Counted from the stretch's first letter, positions 1 through 12,391 are shown. The stretch: DNA of 64,000 nucleotides from Cyrtodaria siliqua (GCA_037043455.1 JAWPHD010004464.1:112501-176500); one strand, 5' to 3'. The notes: generated from the sequence alone by a model not told the origin. Numbers and translations: made by a program.

Positions 1-2149
1 GCTACATATTTTATGTGCAGTCAAACTCATCATTCAATGTATCAGCACATTGTCCTACATTTAGGGCATTTGCTAAACTGTGCAACAATCGGTGCCGGTT
101 TCACAAATGCTGACGTTTATCTTAAATACTTACACACTTAGTTAACGATGCCACTAAGTAAATCTTAGCTTAAATGTGTTTCACCGACATGAACATGATG
201 AATGACTGAGAAATGTTATGTTTTTCCACGTTTTACTTAAATTTAAGTTTTTAACAAGGTCTTTAACACGTTTCTCTTACTTAAAGAGCAACTAAGAGCA
301 AACAATTAAAGTTAAACGTATGAGAAGTAAGTAGATATTTAAAGTCACTGGTTGGATTGTCCAACTCTAAGTTTTTTTCGTAGAGGTTGTCCTACCATTA
401 TGTCGTTGGTTGCATTGTTAAGCGCTAGGATCGTTGGTAGATGTTGTTCAACATCTTAGGATTTTGTTCTATAAAGGTGTTGTCAATGGTTCAGACCGTT
501 GGTTCTGAATCGTTTTTTAACAATATAAAAAGGGGATCCATTGGAAGCAAACACTAGTTCAGCATAATGTTTCCAACAAGTATGTTTTTTTTTTTACCGA
601 GAGTAGTTGTGGAAAAAAAGAGTTTAAAACATACAGTTAGATTTGAGTTGTAAAATATATTTTTGAACTTATCTCTGTTATATCACTCTATATATGAATG
701 CATAATAAAAACAAGCATGTGCAGAAGTTTTTCTCTACACTAGTTATTCCTTGTGTAGTTTCAGAGTGAAACACCTAAGCTGACTGTAATTAGTGCTTTG
801 ATCAGTTCTGAATAACCGTTTCAACATTTAATCATTTCTTATAAGAAGGCCACATACACAGTTCTACAGGATCTACATTCATAGCAGTTTCATCTATATT
901 TGAGACTTTAATAGTATCATCTCTTCATGATTTTACTCTCTTTTTTTGGGGATCGTATTAGTGTAGAATGAATAAAAAGCATGTTACGACACGTCGACAC
1001 AAATAGATCATTGTGTGCCCGAACACTGAGACACATGAACAATGACATAGTAAATTATTAAAGAGTGCGGAACACAAGTGCAGGTAAAACTATTTAGTAC
1101 ATGAAATGGTAAAACATACTATTTATATAAAGTTCTTCAGGAACCTGGTGTGTAAACAAGTAACTGCAAGTATACACGTATTGTATTATTTCTTTCAAGA
1201 AAACTAAAGCGAAAATGAAATCAAGTATATCAAAAAACTATTTCATACTATTAACTTGGCAGTGTTTTTTTTATCGCATATGATCAAAGACTACTACAAT
1301 ATGTTTGAACGTTAAAATGTGCCAAAAAAATACATTCTGGTAATAGTTCACCCTATAATAAATACGAAAGAATATAACGTGTATGCTCTATACTCCATCG
1401 GGCTACAACACAACGACCTCTCGCCGAATGACACTACTCGAATTGCATTGAATGTTGTTAGACCCTACTCGAAGGACGCAACTCACCGAATAAGGTTTAA
1501 CTGATTGCAGTGTAATATTGACGGACAAATTCCAAGCGGCCTGACAAGAGTTACGAATATATGTGATAATGTAACATTTAAAATCAGTAATTTTGTATAT
1601 GAGGTATATAAAATAATGCAGCCCTAGCAGCACTATCAGCTCTATAATTATCCCATAATTATCCCATATAAATGGCCTGTCTGACAATGCCTCTAACTTT
1701 TAAGCAGAACTTAAGGCAGCTGAACTTGCCTTAAACTATATTATACAATCTGATGATATTTTCTGATTCCCCTTCATCTCTTCAGATCCCAGTTGTGCTT
1801 CATCTTTAAGAGTAAAAACTACTTTTCTCTCACAATTAATAAAATATCGCTGTTGAGAGCAACTGGTGAGCTACATGTTGCAGTTTTATTTTGCTGATGT
1901 GTATAGCTTTCTTCATTGATTCCAGTAAATGTCGTTCAATCGTTGAGGATCATAGGAAATCATTGAATTGGTTGAGTATACCTGTTGGCTTTCTTGATAC
2001 ATGTACGTGTTTGTTTTCAACAATAATAACATGCTGAAGCACAGTCTGTCTATATATATTTTATTATTTTGAACTACTACAAAAATGGTATAATGTTCCG
2101 TACATTTTTAGAGATATTGGTTTAATTTGTTGGACTTCTTAGACTCGGA
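1..2149. other. AT-rich intergenic DNA, no gene seen
   Basis: No reading frame here resembles a known protein; the longest open stretches are under 100 codons and lack motifs. Around 955-1035 there is a short block with the phrase 'acgacacgtcgacac' followed by 'attgtgtgcccgaacactgag' that resembles blocks near 29,300 and 40,720, so it is probably one copy of a dispersed repeat. Confidence 0.6.
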
Positions 2150-3210
2150 CTTCGGAACAATGGAATCATTTAAACATTTGGAACTTTGTAAAAGTTTTGG
2201 TGCTTCTTTACAGAAAACAATAATTAAACCCAATTTGGAGAATAACTTAGTACATGGTATTGCAGATTACCGGTCATACAGAGTTTACTAATTCTTGATG
2301 AGGACCTTAATATTCGTAATCTTTGTATAACTAAAAAGCTACTCAGTCAGGGTTACCGTTACCATAAACTTCGTAAAATATTTTCCAAATATTATTATCG
2401 TAACCCTGATCTTCTTTCCAAATATAGATAGTAATTTAAGGAGTCTTCTGCGACAAGGAATATCCAAACCTGACGTCTATGGTGATGTGATTTATAAACT
2501 TCGTAAGATTCTTGGTCATGATCACTTTCATATTATCTTTGTTAAACCTGTTGAAAAGTTTATCAAAAGATGTTATGACCCTATCATTTTGCAACGTACT
2601 GCATGCTTGGTGGTTGACCCTTTTACAGTTCGCCACTATGCTTTCCTCTTTAATTGTACGATGACCGTACAGGCTGTGGACTCTATGATGACGCCTACCT
2701 AAAGCCCATTGGGACGGTGGCGTTTGATGTTTGTCTATGATCTTTCTTGTCGTGCCCTTAATGGTTTATTCTCTTGTTGCTCTGGCTTCTGCCAAGTCAC
2801 TGAGTACCTTCATTGTGGCTTTCTTTCTAGGCTATTGTTTTTTATATTACATTTACACGAGCATATTTGTGTTTTACTTATATTGCCTATTGATCTTGCC
2901 TTGTTGGTTAGAGATTAGATCATGGCGGGGATTTATTTATTCTGTCCTGTTTTAATGGGATGACAGTAGGGTAAGTGTGAGGTTTGGCGTACCCTAGAAC
3001 CTGTTTAAACGCCCAGTGGTCTACCCGTTCCAAGGCGGTAGCCCTTTTGTCAACCCTTTTGTGTTTGTTATGTCGTTTGTATGTATTATTATTTTTTCCA
3101 TCTTTTTGTTTGTTTGCGTGTTTGTTTCTGTGTTTTGTGGTTGACCGACCTCCTTGAACGCTACTTTCCCTGTCCGATCTTTTTTATATTTCTTTACATT
3201 AAACAAAACA
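2150..3210 (+). mobile_element. Relic of reverse-transcriptase element, 3' end
   Basis: Broken reading frames at about 2310-2430 and 2440-2700 encode segments such as KKLLSQGYRYHKLRK and QRTACLVVDPFTVRHYAFL. From memory of the family, these match the C-terminal region of reverse-transcriptase proteins that are very abundant in bivalve and cnidarian genomes; I cannot name the clade securely. The frame is interrupted by stops and ends at about 2700. Downstream, 2945-3070 holds a 3'-UTR-like block ('accctagaacctg', 'aaggcggtagccc', 'ttgtcaaccc') that recurs at 9990-10120 and, in pieces, at 8810 and 36,720. It is a dead 5'-truncated copy. Assignment as a retroelement is fairly secure; its class is not. 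Confidence 0.65.
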
Positions 3211-3589
3211 TCAATGCCAAAAATGAAAAAGCGTTATACACACGTATAATTTTATGTTGTAAAGTATATAGTTCATATCTACTTGAGTCTGTTGATGAAG
3301 ATACTATAAAATAAAAAATCTCTTATGCCCCCTAGCACCCTTATAAGTAGTATTCTACTTTAAATCCATTATAGTAATTGTCATCGATTGTAATAAAAGT
3401 CAATTAGCAATAACACTACCGATTCATAGCCCTGGGATACTCTTTGCACACATATATATCTAAGTGGATGCTAGTATATATGTCAGAAAATACAGGAAAT
3501 GTGATACATTGGAAGCAAAGATTACAAACAAGAAAAATAAGTAACATCTCAGTTATATTGAATTTGCTGTTTATAAACAATAAACAAAC

Positions 3590-3690
3590 GCTAGTGCGAA
3601 TGTCGATAAATATAGTAAATGAGTCTTTCAAAAGCAACACAAACAAGAGAAGAAAGTAGACGACTCGGTTGTATTGAGTACTAATATACT
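3590..3690 (-). repeat. Dispersed repeat R1, partial
   Basis: Read on the minus strand this matches the family better seen at 6740-6966 and 10,388-10,622: a block with 'actcaatacaaccgagtc' followed by an interval resembling 'ttctcttgtttgtgttgct'. Only the distal half is recognisable. Confidence 0.5.
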
Positions 3691-3708
3691 TTAATTAAGA
3701 AATAATAA

Positions 3709-3857
3709 ATAGGTACCTGTGTTTTATCGGTGAATAAAGTACAGTTAGGAGTTCGGATGATTTGTAATTAAATCAGAGTACGTTAGCACGAGTGATTTAA
3801 TTACTCGCATCCGAACGACTAGCTTTATTTTATTCACCGATAAAATACAGGTACGTA
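3709..3857. repeat. Foldback MITE-like inverted repeat
   Basis: Two arms of about 65 bp are inverted copies of each other around a spacer of about 17 bp. The left arm begins 'ggtacctgtgttttatcggt' and the right arm ends with the complement of 'gtacctgtattttatcggt'. Both arms also share 'gaataaa', 'gttcggatg' and 'taattaaatca'. There is no coding capacity. This fits a small non-autonomous foldback element; no target duplication is certain. Confidence 0.75.
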
Positions 3858-5744
3858 TTTATAATTTTGATTCTAACACAACAATAACCCCTTTACGCTA
3901 TTGTTGGGGCACAATATATTATCTCGGAGGACAAGGTAATCACGCTGCTATGTTTACAGGCTGTTCCATTGGGCGCACCCGTATGCAAAGTTCTGCGTTC
4001 AATACACTATTAGTCACGTGACAAACAATTAAGTATTTCCTACGTCATATAGCTTGCGCTGTATGACGTCACACGTTATCAGCTTGTTCAAGATGCTTAT
4101 TGATGTTATATGTACTGATGCATATGATGGGTTTATATTGGGGGTGTGCACGGTTTGGGAACATGGCAAGTTTGTTGTAATTAACATTTCATTAAAATTA
4201 CTGTTGAGTTTGTCTTCGTGACGTATATTTACCAAGTGACGTCATGTATTATGGCGCTTCCAACGGATGAAATATACGCGAGAAATTAATGGAACAGCTG
4301 TATTTTATCGTAGAATAACATACACCTGTCTCTCTTCTTTGTGTATATGAAAGACTGCGGAGGTCGTGTTAGAATATAATATATAATCCCGGCAATTGGG
4401 CAAAAGAGATTCATATTTAAATATTACACCCTCCGCTTTTATTGCAAATCACAGAGAAAAATATCTGGTCGAAGATGCATTTAAGAACTTAATAGTAACA
4501 CCAAACTCTGTTTGTTAGTTTCCTTTGCCAACTATAAAGTATGTGATAGAAAATTAAACCAAGAGGTGTTTTAAATTTTTAAAAAAACACACTTGTTTCA
4601 TTAGTTTTGTAATTCACTAGTTAAGAAATAAAAGTCATCGTTCTTTAAAGCTGACCGAAACCGTAATAGTTTGTATACAACCTGATATATTCATTAAAAG
4701 AATAATAGTGTATTGTAATATATGTTATGAAATATCCATTAATTAAAGATACATACTAACAATGATAACATAGCTATTTCAATCTTATAGTGGTACATAG
4801 CCTTTTGTGAGGAGTGTACTTTCTAAAGATAGCAAGGGAATCGTTAATGTGTCAATACTGTTCTAGTAATGTAGTGCGAGTGCAAGAGTTACACACGTTA
4901 CGGAAATAATTTATAATTTAAGTGAGCTTTGTGAAAAACCACTCGTCTTCATTTGGAGTTGGCATTTGTTATTCATTGGCTTAAAACATAAATTCACTTA
5001 CTGATGTGGTAAACACGTTTTATTGACGTCCATGGGAAACCAAATAACTCCATTAAAAATTGTTTTTGTATATCTTCATATTTGTGCCATATCCCGGATT
5101 AGGCATACACATCTGTGTACAAATAACAATCTCTTGTCGTGTTTGCTTCTTAAAACCAGATAATCCTGTATACATATTAAGCAATGATTGAGGATCCTGC
5201 TTCAGAAATACTTATGGAATATATAGTGTTTACTTGTAGACAAGTAGATGCTTGGCTATGACATTCAAATCAGTATTATTATCAGGGTCGTCAGTCTTTT
5301 TACCGCACATTATGAGACTCGTGTTAATTGACATAAAGATAGCAAAGATAAACATACAAGTAGTTTGTGATTGAAATTCACACCTCTTTCGGTTAAAATA
5401 CTTTTGACAGGATATAATTGCATCAACTATTTGCAGAATACTTTAGGAATACTTTCAGGTACCTAAATATTGACTAAATTTACAACAGAATGGATACCTA
5501 ATATCGAAAATTTCCGCAAAAGAGGTATTATATACATACCTGCAAAATCGTGGATTTTATGATTGAATAAAAAAACAATTATTTTTTTCAAAGTACTAGT
5601 ATATTGTTTTGATATTCGAACCCTATAACCATTTAGCACATAACTTACGGTGTGGGTGTGGAATAGCATCATTCAATATTTTCGATAATCCACTAGTGAT
5701 ATAACCATGCAAATGAGGGTCGAATGTGTGTGGCTTTAAAACAG
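3858..5744. other. AT-rich intergenic DNA, nothing recognised
   Basis: Only short shadow frames occur, and I recognise no protein motif, RNA gene or clear repeat unit. Confidence 0.5.
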
Positions 5745-5930
5745 AATATCGCTTAAGCCTGAGCTAGAAGGCGTGAGAGGAATTGTACTTTACATTACCC
5801 CTCATATGAAAAGACTCAATACAACCGAGTCTGCTACTTTTATCTCTTGTATGTGTTTGTTGCTTCCAATGGATCCATTTTTCAGTATTTATCGCATTAT
5901 CGTTCGGTCTTTTCCGTTCTGCTCTGGTTG
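5745..5930 (+). repeat. Dispersed repeat R1
   Basis: This is a copy of a family present at least six times in the first 11 kb. Shared landmarks are 'gaatatcgcttaagcc', 'ggcgtgagag', 'cattacccctcat', 'actcaataca', 'gagtctgctact' and 'gttgcttccaa.ggatc'. It is non-coding; its origin (SINE, or UTR of a retroelement) is unknown. Confidence 0.65.
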
Positions 5931-6739
5931 TATCGGCGTTGTGTCGGAGAAGGCCGAGTCAACATACGCCGTCATCGTACGACGACGTTATGTATAGGCA
6001 TCTACATTAAGCAATATTCCTTATGAGACTTTTGTGGAGTTTTGTGATAAATAGAATCTAACATTCGTGCCTATTTAATAATGAATGTATTAAACTTGCT
6101 GGATAGAAATTGATATGATGCTCGGCACTGTCTCGCATCAAATATTTTCAAAGTCGTTTAATATAAATTCAATATTTAAACAGGCACTCATGTAATATCC
6201 TCTATATATTTATTCTAACCTTTTTGGCAGTCGCAATATTCTTGAATATTCATCATGTTGAAATTACTCTCTTTTTTTAAATGAATATAGCATTTTAAAT
6301 TCTAGACCGATTCAAATAAACTAAAAGTTATTTCCAATCAACTGATATGACTTGTATAATATATTGATGAAAACGTATGTTTTGATAATAGTGTATCCCA
6401 TCAAACTGACATGGCTATTGCCTAAAATTCTTAAATGTTCGACCGATTTTCTGAAAATATTACTCATCCTGTACATTTGTTTAGACCTATTCCAAGCTAA
6501 TGTTAAACTGTTATTTTCTGAGAAAATGTTTTAAAAACTATTGCTAATTTATGATGTAACTTGCTACTCTGCTATTGTGGGTATGTCATGAATATATGAT
6601 TTATTTTAATTGTGGCGAAGAGAGAAATGTTAAATGTTTTCACGGATTTAGGGTTTCACTTGTGCTAAAAAGCAGTCGTGAAAATAAATGTTGTCTCAAT
6701 TCCCGAAAAGAACCTGTTTCAGTGTGGTGGCTGAAAAAG
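5931..6739. other. Intergenic, nothing recognised
   Basis: This is AT-rich sequence with a 60-codon frame at 6352-6534 that lacks any motif and looks like chance. Confidence 0.5.
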
Positions 6740-6966
6740 TCTCCTTCCCGTGCTACGAATCAGTATTTCTATTTTTACTGGTCCTTTCGGGATCTAGGTG
6801 GATTTGAAGTAGAATACCGCTTGAGCCGATGCTTGAGCCGGGCGTGAGAGGTGTTGTTTTTACATTACCTCTCATGAAAAGATTCAATAAAACCCAGTCT
6901 AGATCTGCTACTTTATACTCTTGGTTGTGTTTATTGCTTCCAAAGGATCTCCCTGATCAGTAGTTA
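6740..6966 (+). repeat. Dispersed repeat R1, long copy
   Basis: It matches the copy at 10,388-10,622 along its length, including 'cgtgctacgaatcagta', 'tttttactggtcct', 'gaagtagaataccgctt', 'ctcatgaaaagattcaataa' and 'ttgcttccaaaggatc'. It has no coding content. Confidence 0.7.
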
Positions 6967-7614
6967 TTACGACAATCCGCCACATATCGTCTGTATTTTA
7001 ATTGTTGTCCATAAATAATAAACAAATGAGGCAAATAATATTTCGCTGTCATTCAGTGTTAGCAGAACATTTTAAATATTTAAATTAATTAAGTAATAAT
7101 AAATGTACCAACATAAACGGTTTGGTAATGTTACAGATATCATGGTGCTGCACTATATTAACTTGACTCGTTTGTATATAATTAACGAGTGTCTTATTAG
7201 TATTCATTGTTCATTAAACAAAGTTATTTTTTAACAATGCCACACGTTTTGTGAACTATCCGTTTATGAAAATCGTGTACTACTTGTTTCCGCATGGGTA
7301 TATTGAGTAATTAATTATTCAAAGCAATCTGTTAAAAGAGGAAATAATTCCAAACTCGGAAATTGTGCGCTTGATGAGAAATATCAATTACTAAATATAT
7401 TAGTCCAACCAATTTGGGCATACAGGTAAAAGCAAAAGGCAAACCCGAGATTAACATATGACATTTTAGGCGGAACAAATTCCATACCATGTACTATATT
7501 TGATAAAAATCACAAAAATCCACATTAGATGGTTCATCGCAAATTCAAGTAATGCAGCACTTATATAAATGTATCAAAACTGTTGAGTCTCCAGCCTTTT
7601 CACGATTTAATATA
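6967..7614. other. Intergenic, nothing recognised
   Basis: AT-rich sequence without supported genes or clear repeats. Confidence 0.5.
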
Positions 7615-7835
7615 TTCTGAAAAGGGATTTCCTTGGAAGTAACAAACGCAAACAAGTGAGAAATATAGCAGATTTGGTTTTATAAAGTCTGTTCATGAGA
7701 AGTAATAGACTTTGCAACACCTTTCACTGCCCTTAGAACTGTCTTAAGTGGTAATTTTACTTTAAAACCACAAAGAGTAGGATCGATGATCCCAAAGGAC
7801 CAGTAAATAATACACTACTTATTTGTGAACATGCT
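7615..7835 (-). repeat. Dispersed repeat R1, inverted copy
   Basis: The minus strand carries a diverged R1 copy. Landmarks, read on the plus strand as complements, are 'ccttggaagtaacaaacgca', 'ttttataaagtctgttcatg' and 'ggaccagtaaa'. It is more decayed than the copies at 6740 and 10,388. Confidence 0.5.
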
Positions 7836-8807
7836 ATAAAATATTGCGGAAAGATGTAAAACACTTCCGGAATAAATATATTTTAGTTGGTAAGAAGCTC
7901 CGGAAAGTCCTCATCAACTAAGGTGTAAGCATGTTCGTGTCTCAACTATGATTCAACTTATACCTTTCCATACTGTACAATACTCTATCACGTAACCTGA
8001 TAAAAAGAGATATAGACCAGTTCGGTAACATGGTTTGCTTACCTTTAATGGGAAATACAGAGCTGTCATATTTTCAATTTCCTGTGAGCAAACTACTTTT
8101 CTTATCTCAAAACCGATTTACTGCTGACATGCTACGTGAACGAGCAGTTCAGGTATATATGTTGAGGCCTGATTAAAGCTATTTCTATATTATCTAGGTT
8201 ATAGCTAAAACAATATAATTTACTTAATGGACTTAAATGAGCAACAAAATGTTAATAGTTTAGCTGTACTAAATACAAAACTTTTCTGGTAATTCTTTAT
8301 TGTTTTGGAACAAACATAAAACCAAACCACAATTAATGAAAAACCTGCTTTACTTGTTAACTTTATACTATCTATCTATTGATATTGCGACACCTCTTTC
8401 GAAGATTATGTGCAGGTTTCCTGGGTAGAATCAGTACTAAGCAATGTTGATTAATTATCTTGCTCAAGGATAAATAACATGGCCATGGCGAGGATCAAAC
8501 GTCAAATGCGTCCACACGTTTAAAATGATATCTTCCTAAAGTTGTCGGATATCAACACCGGCACAACTGCTACTTAAATCTCACTGACACAATGTTAATT
8601 ATGAAATAAAACACACATTTTAGTCCTTCCACAATACCACTTTAGTCCGGTAACGACTGCATCGTAATGAATAGATGACGGCTAAAGAAGGTACATACCA
8701 AGATGAAATATATCAACACGCGATAGACATTCTCCTTTTGGTATGCACTTCCAATAAACCAAAAACAACAACCACAAAGAAACATATAAGCAAAGTGTGC
8801 GACACCA
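7836..8807. other. Intergenic, nothing recognised
   Basis: No supported gene is visible. The sequence is AT-rich. Confidence 0.5.
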
Positions 8808-8862
8808 CACACATAAAAGGGTTGACAATAAGGGTACCGCCTTAAAACGGTCAGTAGATAAA
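8808..8862 (-). repeat. Fragment of RT-element 3' UTR
   Basis: The plus-strand text 'gttgacaataagggtaccgc' followed by 'aaacggtcagt' is the complement of the 3'-UTR-like block found at 3030-3060 and 10,070-10,110. Only this piece is left. Confidence 0.5.
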
Positions 8863-8865
8863 ATG

Positions 8866-8894
8866 CAAGTAAGTAAGTAAGTAAGTAAGAAAAT

Positions 8895-8941
<47 letters not shown>

Positions 8942-9000
8942 AGTTAACAAGTTATAAATAAGCAAGTAAATAAATAAGTAAGTTAGTAAGTAAATAAAGT
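8866..9000. repeat. (TAAG)n microsatellite
   Basis: There are many near-perfect TAAG/GTAA tetranucleotide copies with a few interruptions. The long open frame on the complementary strand (Leu-Thr-Tyr-Leu repeats) is an artefact of this repeat. Confidence 0.9.
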
Positions 9001-9372
9001 CAGTAAGGAAATACAGTCAGTAATGTAAGTAATTGCTTAATTTATACAGGGTTACTCAGTTGACATAGCTAATCTTCATTGCCGCTCTCTTAATAGCATA
9101 TGTACACATATAAAACAACAAATAAACGTAAGTTGTCAAAAAGCTTTACGAACAATTATGAACAAATATCAAAGCATAGGAAAATGTGATTTTTTCGAGA
9201 CAAAACATAAATATACTTTGTATACACAACATAGATACAATAGTATAGAGTCTAAACTGCCCCTTCTACCCACGTAATTAGCAATACGTAAAATCAAATT
9301 AGATTTTGCATTTATATTCGAGTTTCACTTTTTACCCATTTCACATTTTACAGCCTCACATTGCACTAAACG
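9001..9372. other. Intergenic, nothing recognised
   Basis: Short AT-rich gap between the microsatellite and an R1 fragment. Confidence 0.5.
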
Positions 9373-9479
9373 AACGCTAGTGTGAATGTTAATAAATACT
9401 GATAAAGGTGATCCTTTGGAACAAACAAAACTAAGAGAATAAAGTAGCAGGCTCGGTTTTATGGAATCAAAGCTAACAT
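9373..9479 (-). repeat. Dispersed repeat R1, partial inverted
   Basis: 'gctagtgtgaatgttaataa' and 'gatcctttggaacaaac' parallel the fragment at 3590-3690 and are complements of the distal part of the 10,388-10,622 copy. Confidence 0.5.
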
Positions 9480-10150
9480 TGCTGATAATGTCGCTGCTAT
9501 TCTGGATTTACATCTCTCTATTGAAACTGGTGAAAATCAGTAACGTCAATTAATAGAGAGATGATTTTAATTTTTGATATTGCTAATTATCCCTACTTAG
9601 ATGGCAATGTTCCCCGAGCTACTTCTGATGGGGTCTATGGAATATTAAACTTGTTAAAAATATATTAAAATATCATTTTGCAACGCAGACCATGTTTAGT
9701 GATTGACCCATTTACAGCTCACAACTATGCTTTCCTCTTTGATTGTGGGATGACCGGACATATTGGGGACCGCTTGATGACGCCTACCTACCCATTGGAC
9801 GGTATCGTGCGAAGTTTGTCTTAAATATTGTCTCATCGTACCCTTAACGATGTCAAGTCATTGAGTACTTACTGTGTGGCTTCCTAGGCTTTTTTTATAT
9901 TAATATATACATGAGCATTTATGTTTCCTATTAATGCTGCCTTGTTTGTCAGAGCATATAACTTGGCGGGGATATCTTTGTTTGCATTATCCCGTTTTAT
10001 TGGGATGACAATAGGTTAAGAATGAGGTTTGATACACCCTAGAACCTGGTTTAAATCCCCAGTGGCCTTTTTGCCACTGACCGTTTAAAGGCGGTAACCC
10101 TATTGTCAACCGGTTTATGTTTGTGATGTCACATCCGGTATTTTCTTCAT
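9480..10150 (+). mobile_element. Second relic of the RT element, 3' end
   Basis: Short frames encode segments like FDIANYPYLDGNVPRATSDGVYG (in pieces) and, near 9690-9790, the same conserved end seen at 2590-2700 (cDNA 'ttgcaacg', 'gtgattgaccc', 'tatgctttcctcttt', 'tgatgacgcctacct'). The 3'-UTR-like block follows at 9990-10,120. It is heavily deleted compared with the copy at 2150-3210, to which it is clearly homologous. The element is dead. Confidence 0.65.
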
Positions 10151-10387
10151 TTTCACAGAGCGTTATCATTCATGAATATGTAAATTCAGTTAACTATTCC
10201 TGTGTATGGAAACCATTAGAACGCTCTTTTACTGTGATTAGGTTTGACCCAATTGCCAATTTCATATAGCGTATATAGTGACCAGTGAAGCGTAAATTTG
10301 CTGTACCCCTCGTGTATTGACATAGTCATTTGTGAATTCCATTTTCTGTATACGCTTTGGAATCAATATGAAACATGTTAAAAAGTC
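10151..10387. other. Intergenic, nothing recognised
   Basis: Short gap between the RT relic and the next R1 copy. Confidence 0.5.
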
Positions 10388-10622
10388 TCCCCGTGCTACG
10401 AATCAGTAGTGTTACTTTTTACTGGTCCTCTGAGACCAACGAGCCCAATATAGGTGGTTTTGAAGTAGAATACCGCTTAAGCCGGTGCTAGGGGGCGTAA
10501 GAAGTGTTGCTTCTTTCATTACTTCTCATGAACAGACTCAATAAAACAGAGTCTGCTGCTTTATTCTCTTAATTGTGTTTGTTGCTCTCAAAGGATCACC
10601 TTTATCAGTATTTATTATTGTT
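10388..10622 (+). repeat. Dispersed repeat R1, longest copy
   Basis: This is the best-preserved member of the family (compare 6740-6966). Its order is 'cgtgctacgaatcagtagt', 'actggtcct', 'gaagtagaataccgcttaag', 'attacttctcatgaa', 'gagtctgctgctttattctc' and 'gatcacctttatcagtattt'. It is non-coding. Confidence 0.7.
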
Positions 10623-10689
10623 CTAATAAAATTCCAAGAAAGTTTTTAGTAAGTGTATGAGTTTGTTATAATGTGCGTAAAGGGGATTT

Positions 10690-11155
10690 ATATCTCACTG
10701 GCGAAAACGCGAAAAATCGGGAGGTGTTTCATGAAAGTAATGTGTTACAGGAAGAGCAGGACGTCATAGCTTCTTTAATTTTTTTGTTGCTGATGCGAGC
10801 GGCCATTTTGAATGACAAGTTCAAAAAGAGATGTTGACATTTTGGGTTTTCGCATATATACGACTAATCGTAAGTAGAACATGTGTTTTAGTTTGCATCA
10901 AATGTACAGTGACTTTTGCCGGACGTGTCAAGTTGAAGATAGGCTAGCAGTCATTTGCAGTTGGGTTGATGAATTGTTTGTTATTGTTTGTAATTGCATA
11001 GCGTGACCTACTAAAAACAAGTTTACTGTGTGCCAGTGCGTGTTGACAAAACTGATTTGTTGTACAATCTGCATACACTCTGCATGGTTAGAAATGAGAC
11101 TGCAGTATGTTTACAAACATGGCAGTGACGTTTCTGTTTTGCGCTGTTTGTATTT
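10690..11155 (+). repeat. Diverged direct repeat of 63,190-63,650
   Basis: The block starting 'tcgggaggtgtttcatgaaa' and continuing 'gtaatgtgttac' and 'gacgtcatagc' is repeated in the same orientation at 63,210. Weaker matches continue through 'cggccatt', 'atcgtaagtagaa', 'tctgcatg' and 'tgacgtttct'. It abuts the truncated polymerase of Polinton copy A, so the Polinton end may have landed in, or been cut at, this repeat. Nothing here codes for a recognisable protein. Confidence 0.55.
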
Positions 11156-11165
11156 GGTGAGCTGT

Positions 11166-11492
11166 GACGAATGTGCTGGTGTTGCTATAGCTGAGTATGT
11201 TGGATTAAGACCCAAGCTATATTCTATTTTGAGAGCGGATGAACAACTCATTAAAAAAGCAAAGGGTGTAAAAACTTATGTAGTCAAAAAACAAATAAAT
11301 TTTGAAAACTACAAGGATGCACTATTTAACAAGAAAAAATACACCCATGAAATAAATATGATACGCTCAATAAAGCATGAAATATATGGCATAAAAGTAA
11401 ACAAAGTAACACTGTCACCATTTTATTCAAACAGATACATCCGAGAAGATGGAATCACAACTGATGCACATGGCTTCTATAAAAACTTATGA
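11166..11492 (+). pseudogene. polB: DNA polymerase B, C-terminal fragment
   Basis: About 108 codons encode the C-terminal end of a protein-primed family-B polymerase of the Polinton type. The stretch with DECAGVAIAEYVGLRPKLYS matches copy B's polymerase just after its catalytic core (near 57,140). The tail, ending DGITTDAHGFYKNL, is the natural C-terminus of the family as far as I recall. All exonuclease and polymerase motifs are missing. An ATG at 11,028 precedes it in frame, but the sequence before about 11,166 does not resemble polymerase. The frame's last 16 bp overlap the convergent integrase gene. Confidence 0.85.
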
Positions 11493-12391
11493 ATTTGAGT
11501 ATCAGCAGGAACAATAAGTAATTCTTCTTTGACAAATCCTCTCTGCGGCGCTGGTGCTTTCAAATAATAAACTCTTATACCTTGCGTCACCATATAACTT
11601 TTAATCTTGTGAATATCTACACTCCACATTGAATCAGTTGCTCTGCGTCTTCCACCTTCTTGTTTCCCGGGTTGATATAAATATCTCACACTTGCATTCA
11701 TACAGATAGGATCATCTTTTAATATTTTTGTTTCAACAGGAGAGGGCTTTTTTGTCTCCGCATTTATGGCTTTAACAACTTCTGGTAATCTCTTTACCCA
11801 TTCTCTATTACGTTTTTGCGAATCTATTTCCTTAGCATACTGATAACCAAACAATCTTTCAGCTAATGTTCTGTTAACTCTTTCCACTAAAGCTTGGTCT
11901 CTGTGTATTTCTGTTCTGCCTCGTCTGATATTTACTTTGTGTTTTGACATCAACTGTGATACTGCACCCATAAATTCTCTGCCTGGATCCACTTGTAATA
12001 ATTTTGGATATTTCAGATGTCGACTGTATATATTTTCAAATGCTTTAGCAACTTCTTTACTATCCTTGGAAGTCAGTGGCTCTGCTTCTTTGTATCTACT
12101 TGCAATATCAACCACAGTCAACGCATATTTATATGTCTTGCGTCCACGACCAAAGCAAAAATTATCATGCGGCAGAAATAACAAATCAGCTTGATGCACT
12201 CCATTTTTAGCAGAAACATCAAACCTGGGTCTAACTATTTTCTTTGGCGCAGGTAAATAAATCTGCCACACAGCTTGTTTCTTTAAAAATTCTAATGCCT
12301 TTTTTTCACTAACACCAGCCTCTTTTGCTAATTTTTTAACTGTTGTGTAACCTCTCCAAAATCCTTTTGGGCTGTAATAAATCTTTTCCAT
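11477..12391 (-). CDS. int: Retroviral-type (DDE) integrase
   Basis: This 304-aa protein is the Polinton integrase, which in this family would insert the element into chromosomal DNA. The catalytic triad is visible: D69 in HQADLLFL, D135 in LQVDPGREF and E170 in ALVERVNRTL, 34 residues apart between the last two. VVDIASRYKEAEPL lies between the first two. Before the core is a short helical region (residues 15-45) that may bind DNA; after it is a C-terminal domain with RRRATDSMWSVDIHKI. The frame is intact, with Met in a good position 44 bp from the divergent OB-like gene. The last 16 bp overlap the end of the polymerase fragment. The copy B homologue (55,929-56,840) has a stop directly after the catalytic Glu. 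Confidence 0.93.
   Translation of the reverse strand: MEKIYYSPKGFWRGYTTVKKLAKEAGVSEKKALEFLKKQAVWQIYLPAPKKIVRPRFDVSAKNGVHQADLLFLPHDNFCFGRGRKTYKYALTVVDIASRYKEAEPLTSKDSKEVAKAFENIYSRHLKYPKLLQVDPGREFMGAVSQLMSKHKVNIRRGRTEIHRDQALVERVNRTLAERLFGYQYAKEIDSQKRNREWVKRLPEVVKAINAETKKPSPVETKILKDDPICMNASVRYLYQPGKQEGGRRRATDSMWSVDIHKIKSYMVTQGIRVYYLKAPAPQRGFVKEELLIVPADTQIHKFL

Noticed and set aside
8642..8965. 107-codon minus-strand frame with LTYLLTYLL repeats
   Set aside because: Artefact of the TAAG microsatellite.
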